From Thermococci archaeon (GTDB lineage: Archaea > Methanobacteriota_B > Thermococci > Thermococcales > Thermococcaceae): a stretch of 6,438 bases of DNA. The position numbers were made by a program, and so were the translations under genes. The notes beneath the pieces were generated by a model. The model was not told where the DNA came from. It did no database searches and saw nothing but the letters and a program-made list of their open reading frames with translations. How positions within the stretch are numbered: position 1 is the stretch's first letter; each line of letters starts with the position of its first letter. Of this stretch, positions 1 through 5,237 are shown piece after piece. Location: assembly GCA_003663535.1 (NCBI GenBank), contig QMUE01000082.1:1-6438 (forward strand). Direction: 5' to 3'.

Positions 1-176
1 AAAAAGTGAAGATAATCAGCGTTGTGGAGAACCCGGCTAACAGACAATACGTTAGGAGAAATATAGTCACAAAGGGTGCAATTGTCCAGACAGAGATTGG
101 AAAGGCCTTAGTAACTTCAAGACCAGGCCAGGATGGTATTGTAAATGCAGTTCTTCTAAAAGAAGAAAGCGCTTGA
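1..176 (+). CDS. rps8e: 30S ribosomal protein S8e, C-terminal part (5' end outside window)
   Basis: The frame is open from the window edge; complete codons begin at position 3 and end at TGA 174-176, giving 57 residues. The visible protein contains [17 protein letters not shown], a [11 protein letters not shown] stretch and [15 protein letters not shown] near the end. These are recognisable hallmarks of archaeal S8e, a small-subunit ribosomal protein found in archaea and eukaryotes but not bacteria. Archaeal S8e is normally about 125-130 residues, so a little under half is present and the start lies upstream. The coding region ends directly at a T-rich tract, so it is probably the last gene of its transcript; the next gene on the same strand has its own TATA box. 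The identification rests on recognising the sequence, not on a search, but these motifs leave little doubt. Confidence 0.93.
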   Translation, partial: KVKIISVVENPANRQYVRRNIVTKGAIVQTEIGKALVTSRPGQDGIVNAVLLKEESA

Positions 177-190
177 TTTTTCTCTTTTTC
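177..190 (+). terminator. oligo-T terminator after S8e
   Basis: Immediately after the S8e stop the plus strand reads two runs of five T separated by CTC. T-rich tracts without a required hairpin are the usual intrinsic termination signal of archaeal RNA polymerase. The position directly after a stop codon and before a fresh promoter supports the call. Confidence 0.6.
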
Positions 191-198
191 TGCGAATT

Positions 199-232
199 GC
201 TTATATACTTCAGTGTTTATTTTATAATGGTG
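199..232 (+). promoter_or_regulatory. Promoter and weak RBS of the zinc-ribbon membrane protein
   Basis: A TATA-like element TTATATAC lies at 201-208, with a purine-containing GCGAA just upstream (192-196) that could serve as a rather distant BRE. A start site about 25 nt downstream of the TATA centre would fall near 226-229, leaving a leader of only about 10 nt before the ATG at 239. GGTG at 229-232 could act as a short Shine-Dalgarno with a 6-nt gap. No other upstream signal is evident between the S8e terminator and this box. Confidence 0.55.
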
Positions 233-238
233 TAAGTA

Positions 239-1132
239 ATGGAATATTCACGACTTGAAAAAATATTGGCAAGTTTATTTGTTGCATTCCTTCTCTTAGC
301 GAGCATAAATTTTCTGAGAGAGCTTGAAAATATCCCTCAAAGACCAGATTATACATACTACCAAGAAAAATATGGCATCACACCTCTTCTTGAAAACCAA
401 AGTCGTCTAATGGAGCTTGATAGAGGGCTTTATGAGGGATATAAGAAGGCTGAAAGTAATCTTACGGAAGTTGAGAGGGTTTATCTTTTCAAAAGGGAAG
501 AGTATAGGGTTGCACTTGAGAGTGGAAATGCAACAAAGGAGCTTGAACAGGAATATTTGAAAGCAAAAGAGGAATATGAAAAAGCCTATTTACAATACCT
601 TGGAGCAAAGAGTGCTTATGATGATGTTCACAACAAGCTACAGGAGCTGAGCTCACAGATTCAAGAGTTGATGCAAAACGCGAATGAAGAATACAACCGA
701 GCATATCAAGTGTATAGACTCAAGGTTTTAATGCTTAAACTTGCATTTGTTCTGCCAATTTTCGTGATATCACTACTCCTTCTCAGAAAGTACAAAAACA
801 TTTACACCTCATCGCTGATCGCATATTCAGCATTACTTCTCATCTACCTGACTCTCTCGGCAATATGGAACATAGTTCATATTATAGGTATTAGTCTCTT
901 TGGAGCTGTGGCAACACTTGTAGCCCTTTACTATCTCAGAAAGGAGTATTTCAAGCCTGAAAGAGTTTATAAAAGGAGAATTGCCCAAAACAAATGCTAC
1001 AACTGTGGATTCCCAATAAAAGACGACTACCTTAACTGCCCTAATTGCGGAGCAAAGTTAAAAGAAAAGTGTGAGCATTGTGGAGCTCTTAAGCCTATTC
1101 ACCTTCAGTTTTGCCCATACTGCGGGCAATAG
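239..1132 (+). CDS. Four-helix membrane protein with external coiled coil and C-terminal tandem zinc ribbons (function unknown)
   Basis: This 297-residue protein belongs to no named family that I recognise. A hydrophobic helix at about residues 9-26 is followed by a Glu/Lys/Tyr-rich, heptad-like region (about 50-160) predicted to be coiled coil. Three further membrane helices lie at about 163-182, 190-209 and 212-231. The C-terminus carries two zinc ribbons of identical spacing: C253/C256 with C267/C270 and C278/C281 with C292/C295, each CxxC-x10-CxxC. Basic patches after helix 2 (RKYK) and helix 4 (RKEYFKPERVYKRR) place those ends inside by the positive-inside rule. The N-terminus and zinc ribbons are therefore probably cytoplasmic and the coiled coil extracellular. 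The start is the first ATG after an in-frame TAA at 233-235. The last Cys is two residues from the end, so the domain is complete. The 3' end overlaps convergent nog1 by 38 bp. It could be a sensor, scaffold or envelope-organising protein; the sequence does not say which. Confidence 0.85.
   Translation: MEYSRLEKILASLFVAFLLLASINFLRELENIPQRPDYTYYQEKYGITPLLENQSRLMELDRGLYEGYKKAESNLTEVERVYLFKREEYRVALESGNATKELEQEYLKAKEEYEKAYLQYLGAKSAYDDVHNKLQELSSQIQELMQNANEEYNRAYQVYRLKVLMLKLAFVLPIFVISLLLLRKYKNIYTSSLIAYSALLLIYLTLSAIWNIVHIIGISLFGAVATLVALYYLRKEYFKPERVYKRRIAQNKCYNCGFPIKDDYLNCPNCGAKLKEKCEHCGALKPIHLQFCPYCGQ
1054..1070 (-). terminator. Possible T-rich terminator for nog1, inside the zinc-ribbon gene
   Basis: Read on the minus strand, positions 1070 to 1054 give ACTTTTCTTTTAACTTT, about 25 nt beyond the nog1 stop. 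It is antisense to the lysine-rich linker between the two zinc ribbons. It is the first T-rich tract downstream of nog1, but it may simply reflect Lys codons on the other strand. Confidence 0.25.
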
Positions 1133-2150
1133 CTTCCATTTCCGGTTTAAGTATTTGTAGAACTCTCTTTTTTAATTCGTCTATTCCAATATTTTTCTCT
1201 GCCGCAATCCTTAGAGGTTCAACACCTTTCTTCCTTAGGAATTCCTCAATCTCCACCATCTTATCCTCATTGGCAATATCAGTCTTATTTAGCACCACTA
1301 TGAATGGAAAGTCTCCAAACTCTTCATATATCTCTTCAAAAAGGTGCATTTGGGCCTCTATAGGGTAACCACAGTACTCACTTGGATCAAAGATGTAGAT
1401 AACTAACTTTCCAAGGTGCCTCAACGCTAAAATTGCCTGTTTTTCAATTTCATTTCTCTCACTTAGCGGCCTGTCCAGAAGACCCGGAGTATCTATGACT
1501 TGGTATTTCAACCAATGCTCTTCGAATTGACCTACATTTATCCCCTTTGTCGTGAAAGGATATGTGGCAACTTCTGGTTTAGCATTTGTGAGCTTTCTCA
1601 AGAGTGTAGACTTACCCACGTTTGGATGGCCTGCAATAACTATCGTGGGAAGAGTAAGGTCAATTACTGGCATATCCTTTAAGACGTCTCTGGCCTTGTT
1701 CAAATATTCAAGGTTATCATTTATGTCCTTCAAAATACTCGCTACCCTACCGTAGAATTCCCTCCTTAATTTTGCAATCTCCTTCGGATCTCTCGAGTAT
1801 CTTATTTTTTCCACGTATCTCTCCTCAAGACCTCTAATGGTTTTTATCGCCCAATTTATTGATGCTAAGGCCTTATGAAACATTCTTTTGTCCACAAGAG
1901 TATCAAGAAGCTCCTGGTAAAAAGGAGGAAGGGTTGAAACCCCGGGGGTTCTATCAAGAACTTTCCTAAGATTGTCCCTAATAACATTTGAAACAGTCCT
2001 TACTCTAAGCTCTTCCCTTTGTCTCGCCTTACTGATTACGTTGCCCCTTGGGGTAAAAGCAGAAGCTGCTTTTTCAGCCCGCCTAAAAGCTTTATCAATG
2101 ATCTCATCTGCCAAAAGGATAGTAGGCATTTTTTCAAATGGATTCTTCAT
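1095..2150 (-). CDS. nog1: NOG1-type GTPase, large ribosomal subunit assembly
   Basis: The 351-residue protein has the NOG1 layout. An N-terminal helical domain (about 1-165, beginning MKNPFEKMPTILLADEIIDKA) precedes a TRAFAC-class GTPase domain. Visible motifs are G1 GHPNVGKS (174-181), a G2 candidate threonine in PFTTKG (198-203), G3 DTPG (220-223), G4 NKTD (288-291) and a weak G5 around IAAEKNIGI (315-323). In eukaryotes Nog1 acts in pre-60S maturation; archaeal homologues are shorter, lacking the long C-terminal tail, and are presumed to act on the 50S subunit. The length fits the archaeal form. The ATG at 2148-2150 is preceded by AAGGTGAG with GGTGA at 2157-2161, a 6-nt gap, so the start is well supported. 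That ATG overlaps the TGA of an upstream 43-codon frame as ATGA. The 3' end overlaps the convergent zinc-ribbon gene by 38 bp. Confidence 0.95.
   Translation of the reverse strand: MKNPFEKMPTILLADEIIDKAFRRAEKAASAFTPRGNVISKARQREELRVRTVSNVIRDNLRKVLDRTPGVSTLPPFYQELLDTLVDKRMFHKALASINWAIKTIRGLEERYVEKIRYSRDPKEIAKLRREFYGRVASILKDINDNLEYLNKARDVLKDMPVIDLTLPTIVIAGHPNVGKSTLLRKLTNAKPEVATYPFTTKGINVGQFEEHWLKYQVIDTPGLLDRPLSERNEIEKQAILALRHLGKLVIYIFDPSEYCGYPIEAQMHLFEEIYEEFGDFPFIVVLNKTDIANEDKMVEIEEFLRKKGVEPLRIAAEKNIGIDELKKRVLQILKPEMEAIARSMGKTEGE
1168..1173 (+). terminator. Possible T6 terminator for the zinc-ribbon gene, inside nog1
   Basis: About 35 nt past the stop of the plus-strand gene there is a run of six T (context CTCTTTTTTAATTC), with ATTTTTCTCT further on near 1191. 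Because the gene converges into nog1, its terminator must lie antisense to nog1. This tract is the nearest candidate. The call rests on base composition alone. Confidence 0.3.
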
Positions 2151-2278
2151 TTTCTCTCACCTTTTCTCACTTTTCCTTTTCTCACCTTTAGTGGATTCCA
2201 CGGTGGGTTTTTAAAGATGTTGATTAAAGAGAAATCTTCAGACAGCGCATTGATTCTCTCGAGAATACTTGAAATCAT
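2147..2278 (-). CDS. Candidate small basic protein, 43 codons, overlapping the nog1 start
   Basis: This is an open frame from ATG 2276-2278 to TGA 2147-2149 on the nog1 strand; the TGA shares ATGA with the nog1 start, an arrangement typical of translational coupling. The predicted 43-residue peptide begins MISSILERIN, has an amphipathic-looking N-terminal half, a PPWNP turn in the middle and the very basic tail KVRKGKVRKGERK. It has no Cys, signal peptide or membrane helix. It is too short to match a family by eye and I do not recognise it. An in-frame stop at 2297-2299 and no alternative start fix the ATG as the only choice. The ribosome site is poor: GGTG at 2281-2284 leaves only 2 nt. Translation may therefore be leaderless from an AT-rich promoter near 2302-2313. 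The alternative is that this is simply the nog1 leader, since a TATA-like TTTAAAAA lies inside it at 2208-2215. Confidence 0.42.
   Translation of the reverse strand: MISSILERINALSEDFSLINIFKNPPWNPLKVRKGKVRKGERK
2208..2215 (-). promoter_or_regulatory. TATA-like element for nog1
   Basis: The minus strand reads TTTAAAAA here, about 60 nt upstream of the nog1 ATG. A transcription start some 25 nt downstream would fall near 2184-2187 and leave a leader of about 35 nt carrying the GGTGA site. No good purine-rich BRE precedes it. The element lies inside the candidate 43-codon gene, so if it is used that small gene would not be on this transcript. Confidence 0.4.
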
Positions 2279-2298
2279 TCCACCCTGAAAAACTTGTT

Positions 2299-2328
2299 AA
2301 AAATAAAAATAAATCCACCAAAAAATAA
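2299..2328 (-). terminator. T-rich terminator after tldE, overlapping a possible promoter
   Basis: Starting 13 nt beyond the tldE stop, the minus strand holds TTATTTTT (2328-2321) and then ATTTATTTTTATTTTT (2314-2299). This is a good archaeal oligo-T termination region for the tldD-tldE transcript. The same AT-rich stretch could serve as a TATA element (about 2302-2313) for the small ORF whose ATG is at 2278. That would give a leaderless or nearly leaderless message. The two readings are not exclusive. Confidence 0.5.
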
Positions 2329-2341
2329 CGAAATACTCCCC

Positions 2342-3664
2342 CTATTTGCCTGCTATCCTCACGTTCTCAAAGGCCATTGCTGGCACAATCATACTGCCTT
2401 CAAAAGGAAGTACTCTCTGCTCTTTACTAACCTCATAGAGACTGGGTAACAGCTCGTAGATATTTCCGCTCATCATGAAAACCGTTGAACCTTTCACTTC
2501 TCCATCTTTTATCAGAAAGGCCGGATTAGCTACCACTGCAAAGTTTCCATTGTCTGGGTTGCTCGAATGGGCCCCTTGAAATCCATCCACTAAGTAACCG
2601 TGGTCTATCTCACCCACAAGGTCCTCTAGTGACTTCTTACCCTTTTCAATGATAACATTGTGGAACCCTATGCTTATCCCTCCAGTAGCTAGGCTCCTTT
2701 TTGCATTTCCAGTGCTTTCGACTCCTTGTAACTTCGCCCAGTAGTTGTCCCAGATAAAACCATTGAAAACTCCCTTTTCAACTAACACATTTTTCCTAGT
2801 TGGGACTCCTTCATCATCTGCTATAACAGGATTTATGCTGAGCTCATGGAGTGGGTCATCACAGATTGTGAGGAGTTCGTTTGAAATACTTTCATTTACC
2901 TTATTGGCTAATGGCGTGGTGCCTTTCACAAGTTTTTCACCGCTGAATGCTGGGAACAGAGCGTAGGATAAAAGACTTGAAATGGCCCATGGCTCCAAAA
3001 TTACTCTTGCTTCCTCTGTTTTGCTTTTCTTAACATTGAACGCCCATTTAACTTTTTGAAGAGCTTTTCTAACAACTTCTTCAACGTTGAGATTAAGAGA
3101 AAGCTTTGCATCAAAGTCAAATATTCCGGGAGTTACTCTCCCTTCTCTCATCCCTACAAGCTCAAGATAGAAGAAAGCCCCTCCTCCTTCCTGAGACACA
3201 TTTACACCATGAGAATTCATTATTAAACTTTCTCCCCATTCTACTCCACCAGTACCACCTGCAACAACTATTCCCTGCTCCTCCAGTGCAAGGCTTATCC
3301 CTTCCCTTGCAAGATCTACAAAGTAGTCTGGAGAGACCTCTTTAAGCTCCTTGTCAACTTTTCTCGGTTCCCTATATTTTCCGGGCTCTGGAAGTGAAGT
3401 CCACTTTTCATCAGGTTTGTTGAGTTTTGCCATCTTGTAAGCTCTTTCTATAGCCTCTTTGATTTTCTCTTTATCTCCGGTATCAATTATTGAAACCCCA
3501 AGTTTTTTGCCCTTAACACCCCGAATCACGGTAACGGCCCTTTCCCTCAGCATGGAGGATGAAACCTCGTTAAGTTCTATGTTCACGCTTGCATCCCTAT
3601 TTTTGTAAATAGCAATCTCAAGCTCATCGAAGAATTTTTCTCCAAAACGAATTAGCTCTTCCAT
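2342..3664 (-). CDS. tldE: TldE/PmbA, non-catalytic subunit of the TldD/TldE peptidase
   Basis: This gene encodes the partner subunit of the heterodimeric TldD/TldE metallopeptidase, which in E. coli matures microcin B17 and degrades unfolded peptides such as CcdA. From ATG 3662-3664 it has 440 residues, the usual PmbA length. Family landmarks, counted from this start, are DDEGVPT (about 283-289) and a C-terminal HSSNPDNGNFAVVANPAFLIKDGE region (about 366-389). At the site equivalent to the TldD metal motif it has LEPWAISSLLSYALFPAF and no HExxxH, as expected for TldE. Three in-frame starts are close together: GTG 3673, ATG 3670 and ATG 3664. I chose ATG 3664 because GGTGAT (3674-3669) then sits 4 nt upstream, like the GGTGAT of tldD; GGAGG at 3690-3686 is too far away for any of them. 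tldD ends at 3670, so the genes are almost contiguous and surely cotranscribed. Confidence 0.93.
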   Translation of the reverse strand: MEELIRFGEKFFDELEIAIYKNRDASVNIELNEVSSSMLRERAVTVIRGVKGKKLGVSIIDTGDKEKIKEAIERAYKMAKLNKPDEKWTSLPEPGKYREPRKVDKELKEVSPDYFVDLAREGISLALEEQGIVVAGGTGGVEWGESLIMNSHGVNVSQEGGGAFFYLELVGMREGRVTPGIFDFDAKLSLNLNVEEVVRKALQKVKWAFNVKKSKTEEARVILEPWAISSLLSYALFPAFSGEKLVKGTTPLANKVNESISNELLTICDDPLHELSINPVIADDEGVPTRKNVLVEKGVFNGFIWDNYWAKLQGVESTGNAKRSLATGGISIGFHNVIIEKGKKSLEDLVGEIDHGYLVDGFQGAHSSNPDNGNFAVVANPAFLIKDGEVKGSTVFMMSGNIYELLPSLYEVSKEQRVLPFEGSMIVPAMAFENVRIAGK

Positions 3665-3669
3665 TTTCA

Positions 3670-5040
3670 TCACCCTATTATTATTCCTCCATCAAAGCGC
3701 ATATGTGGACCGCCAGAGCTAACAAAAGCACTCTGTCCCTTCCCACATCTTCCCATCTCAAGGCCAAAGTCTTTTCCTACAGCACTTATCTTCTTTAAGG
3801 CCTCAATTGCAATCCCGCTTATTGAAGTGTCCCTTATGGGCTTCGTTATTTCACCGTTCTCTATCATATAACCCTCTTGAACTCCAACCTGGAATGCCGA
3901 ATTAAGCTGTGCTTGACCTCCTCTGAAATCGACCACGTAATAACCAAACTTAATGTCCTCTATCATCTCCTCAAACTTCCAGTCTCTGGGTTCAAAAATA
4001 GTATTGCGCATCCTTATTATTGGAGGATATGTATAATTTTCGGCCCTTGCATGGCCATTGGGTTCCATACCCCATTTGTGAGCATATTCCCTGTTCAGCA
4101 TTATTTGCTTGAGAGTCCCATTTTCAATTATATGAATGTCCTTAACTGGCACCCCTTCATCGTCGTATCTATCGTTACCAAATCCACCTTCAACTATGCG
4201 CTCACTCATTGTGACATGTTCTGGTGCAACTTCTCTTCCTATTAGATCTTTAAATGGCGAATTTATAGTTAAATCTGCCTCAGCCAAGTGCCCGAGGGCC
4301 TCGTGAGCTATGATGCCAACAACTATAGGACCTGCCACTATTGGGAACTCTCCTCTCTTAGGAACAACCCCTTGAAGCTGGGCATGAACCTTTCTGAGAA
4401 CCCTTTTGGCAACCTCCTCATTTGGTTCTCTCTCCTTAAAGAGCTCCCAGCCATGTTCAACTGCTCCTACTTCATCCCTTGCTGCAGCAAGTTTTTCTCC
4501 CTCTTTACCTGTGGCCCAAACATATTGCCAAACATAGTTAAGATCCCACTTTATCTTTGTACCTTCATTTGTCAGAAGAATCTTTTCACCACTTGCATCC
4601 TCATAGCGAAGCCATGTAGATTTTATCGATTTATCTGCTTTGAGAAGGCCCTCTAACTCTGCCAACCTTTCCACTTTTTCCTCTATTGGAACTTCTCTGG
4701 GTTTTACTTTCATTTTACTTTTTACGATATCTTGATGTGCTTTAACCTCTGCAAGCTGAATTTTCTCTTTTTTGACCTTTGCTGTCGCCCTTGCAAGCTT
4801 ATATGCACTTTCTATAGCATTTTCAAGCTGTTCAAGCCTGTTTGTTGATGCAAATCCCCATGCGCCATCTGCTAGAACCCTAATGGCAACTCCCATTTGG
4901 CCTTTGCCAGCGAAAGTCGTAAATGTACCGTCCTTGAGCTCAAGTGTATTTTTGTTTACATTTTCATATCGGATTTCAATATACTCTGCTTTAAATTTCT
5001 CTAGAGCCCAATTAAGGACACTTTCTAACCTATCTTCCAT
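3670..5040 (-). CDS. tldD: TldD zinc metallopeptidase, catalytic subunit
   Basis: This is a 456-residue cytoplasmic peptidase, with no signal peptide or membrane segment. The metal and catalytic motif HEALGH (HExxxH) is at 246-251. Downstream come the TldD signature GNDRYDDEGVPV (288-299) and, near the C-terminus, GRCGKGQ with C432. In E. coli TldD the zinc is held by the two His of HExxxH and a C-terminal Cys, and C432 fits that third position. The N-terminal 40 residues resemble those of TldE, as known for this paralogous pair. The ATG at 5038-5040 is preceded by GGGTGAT (GGTGAT at 5051-5046, 5-nt gap), which fixes the start. It is the first gene of the tldD-tldE unit, with a TATA box about 60 nt upstream and a GTTnnnAAC palindrome in the leader. 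The natural substrate in Thermococcales cannot be read from the sequence. Confidence 0.96.
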   Translation of the reverse strand: MEDRLESVLNWALEKFKAEYIEIRYENVNKNTLELKDGTFTTFAGKGQMGVAIRVLADGAWGFASTNRLEQLENAIESAYKLARATAKVKKEKIQLAEVKAHQDIVKSKMKVKPREVPIEEKVERLAELEGLLKADKSIKSTWLRYEDASGEKILLTNEGTKIKWDLNYVWQYVWATGKEGEKLAAARDEVGAVEHGWELFKEREPNEEVAKRVLRKVHAQLQGVVPKRGEFPIVAGPIVVGIIAHEALGHLAEADLTINSPFKDLIGREVAPEHVTMSERIVEGGFGNDRYDDEGVPVKDIHIIENGTLKQIMLNREYAHKWGMEPNGHARAENYTYPPIIRMRNTIFEPRDWKFEEMIEDIKFGYYVVDFRGGQAQLNSAFQVGVQEGYMIENGEITKPIRDTSISGIAIEALKKISAVGKDFGLEMGRCGKGQSAFVSSGGPHMRFDGGIIIG

Positions 5041-5063
5041 TTCATATCACCCACAATCTAAAT

Positions 5064-5072
5064 GTTTAGAAC
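5064..5072. promoter_or_regulatory. GTTTAGAAC palindrome, possible SurR-type operator
   Basis: The sequence matches GTTnnnAAC, the core recognition motif described for SurR, the redox-responsive sulfur regulator of Pyrococcus and Thermococcus. It lies just downstream of the predicted tldD start site, where a bound protein would be expected to repress. The adjacent half-site of the extended consensus (GTT five bases further on) is not present on either side. The match may therefore be accidental. Confidence 0.3.
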
Positions 5073-5094
5073 ATCATTTGAATTTAACTATCCA

Positions 5095-5110
5095 AGTATA
5101 AAAGCATTTC
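5095..5110 (-). promoter_or_regulatory. tldD promoter (BRE and TATA box)
   Basis: On the minus strand, GAAATGC (5110-5104), a good purine-rich BRE, runs directly into TTTTATACT (5103-5095). This is the most canonical promoter in the window. A start site about 25 nt downstream falls near 5072-5077, giving a leader of roughly 35 nt that contains the GGTGAT ribosome site. Confidence 0.7.
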
Positions 5111-5188
5111 TTTGTTCGCTAGTGCACACAAGAAAACAATGAAATAGAGAAAAGGTGTGACCTACCCTTATGAAAAAAGTCTCTCCAT

Positions 5189-5231
5189 CCGAAAAAAATA
5201 AATCTATTAACCTACAAAAAAGAGCGAGGTG
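5189..5231 (+). promoter_or_regulatory. Promoter and ribosome binding site of the PfkB kinase
   Basis: A CCGAAAA element (5189-5195) merges into an A/T-only AAAAATAAAT (5195-5204), a plausible BRE/TATA pair though not an ideal one. The start site would be near 5224. GAGGTG at 5226-5231 pairs well with the archaeal 16S rRNA 3' end and sits 6 nt before GTG 5238. This spacing favours that GTG over the upstream GTG at 5229, which is part of the GAGGTG itself. Confidence 0.5.
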
Positions 5232-5237
5232 GAAAAG

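Noticed and set aside
617..651. Box C-like (ATGATGA) and box D-like (CTGA) sequences resembling a C/D guide RNA
   Set aside because: They are too close together for the usual layout, have no clear internal D'/C' pair, and fall in the middle of a well-supported coding region.
1111..1368. Plus-strand open frame antisense to nog1, and similar long frames antisense to tldD, tldE, the kinase and the membrane protein
   Set aside because: Their products have shadow-like composition (runs of Ser, Phe, Leu and Cys), lack promoters or ribosome sites, and lie opposite strongly recognisable genes.
2151..2189. Three spaced GTGAGA repeats before nog1, at first taken for a tandem repeat or multiple ribosome sites
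   Set aside because: They are accounted for by Lys/Arg/Gly codons of the candidate small ORF; only the last copy is placed as a ribosome site for nog1.
5045..5050. TATCAC half-site of the Thermococcales glycolytic motif (TATCAC-N5-GTGATA)
   Set aside because: The second half is missing at the required spacing, and the bases are explained by the GGTGAT ribosome site of tldD on the other strand.
5153..5163. AGGT-GTG-ACCT small inverted repeat
   Set aside because: A 4-bp stem with a 3-nt loop is too weak to call, is far from both start sites and has no T tract after it.
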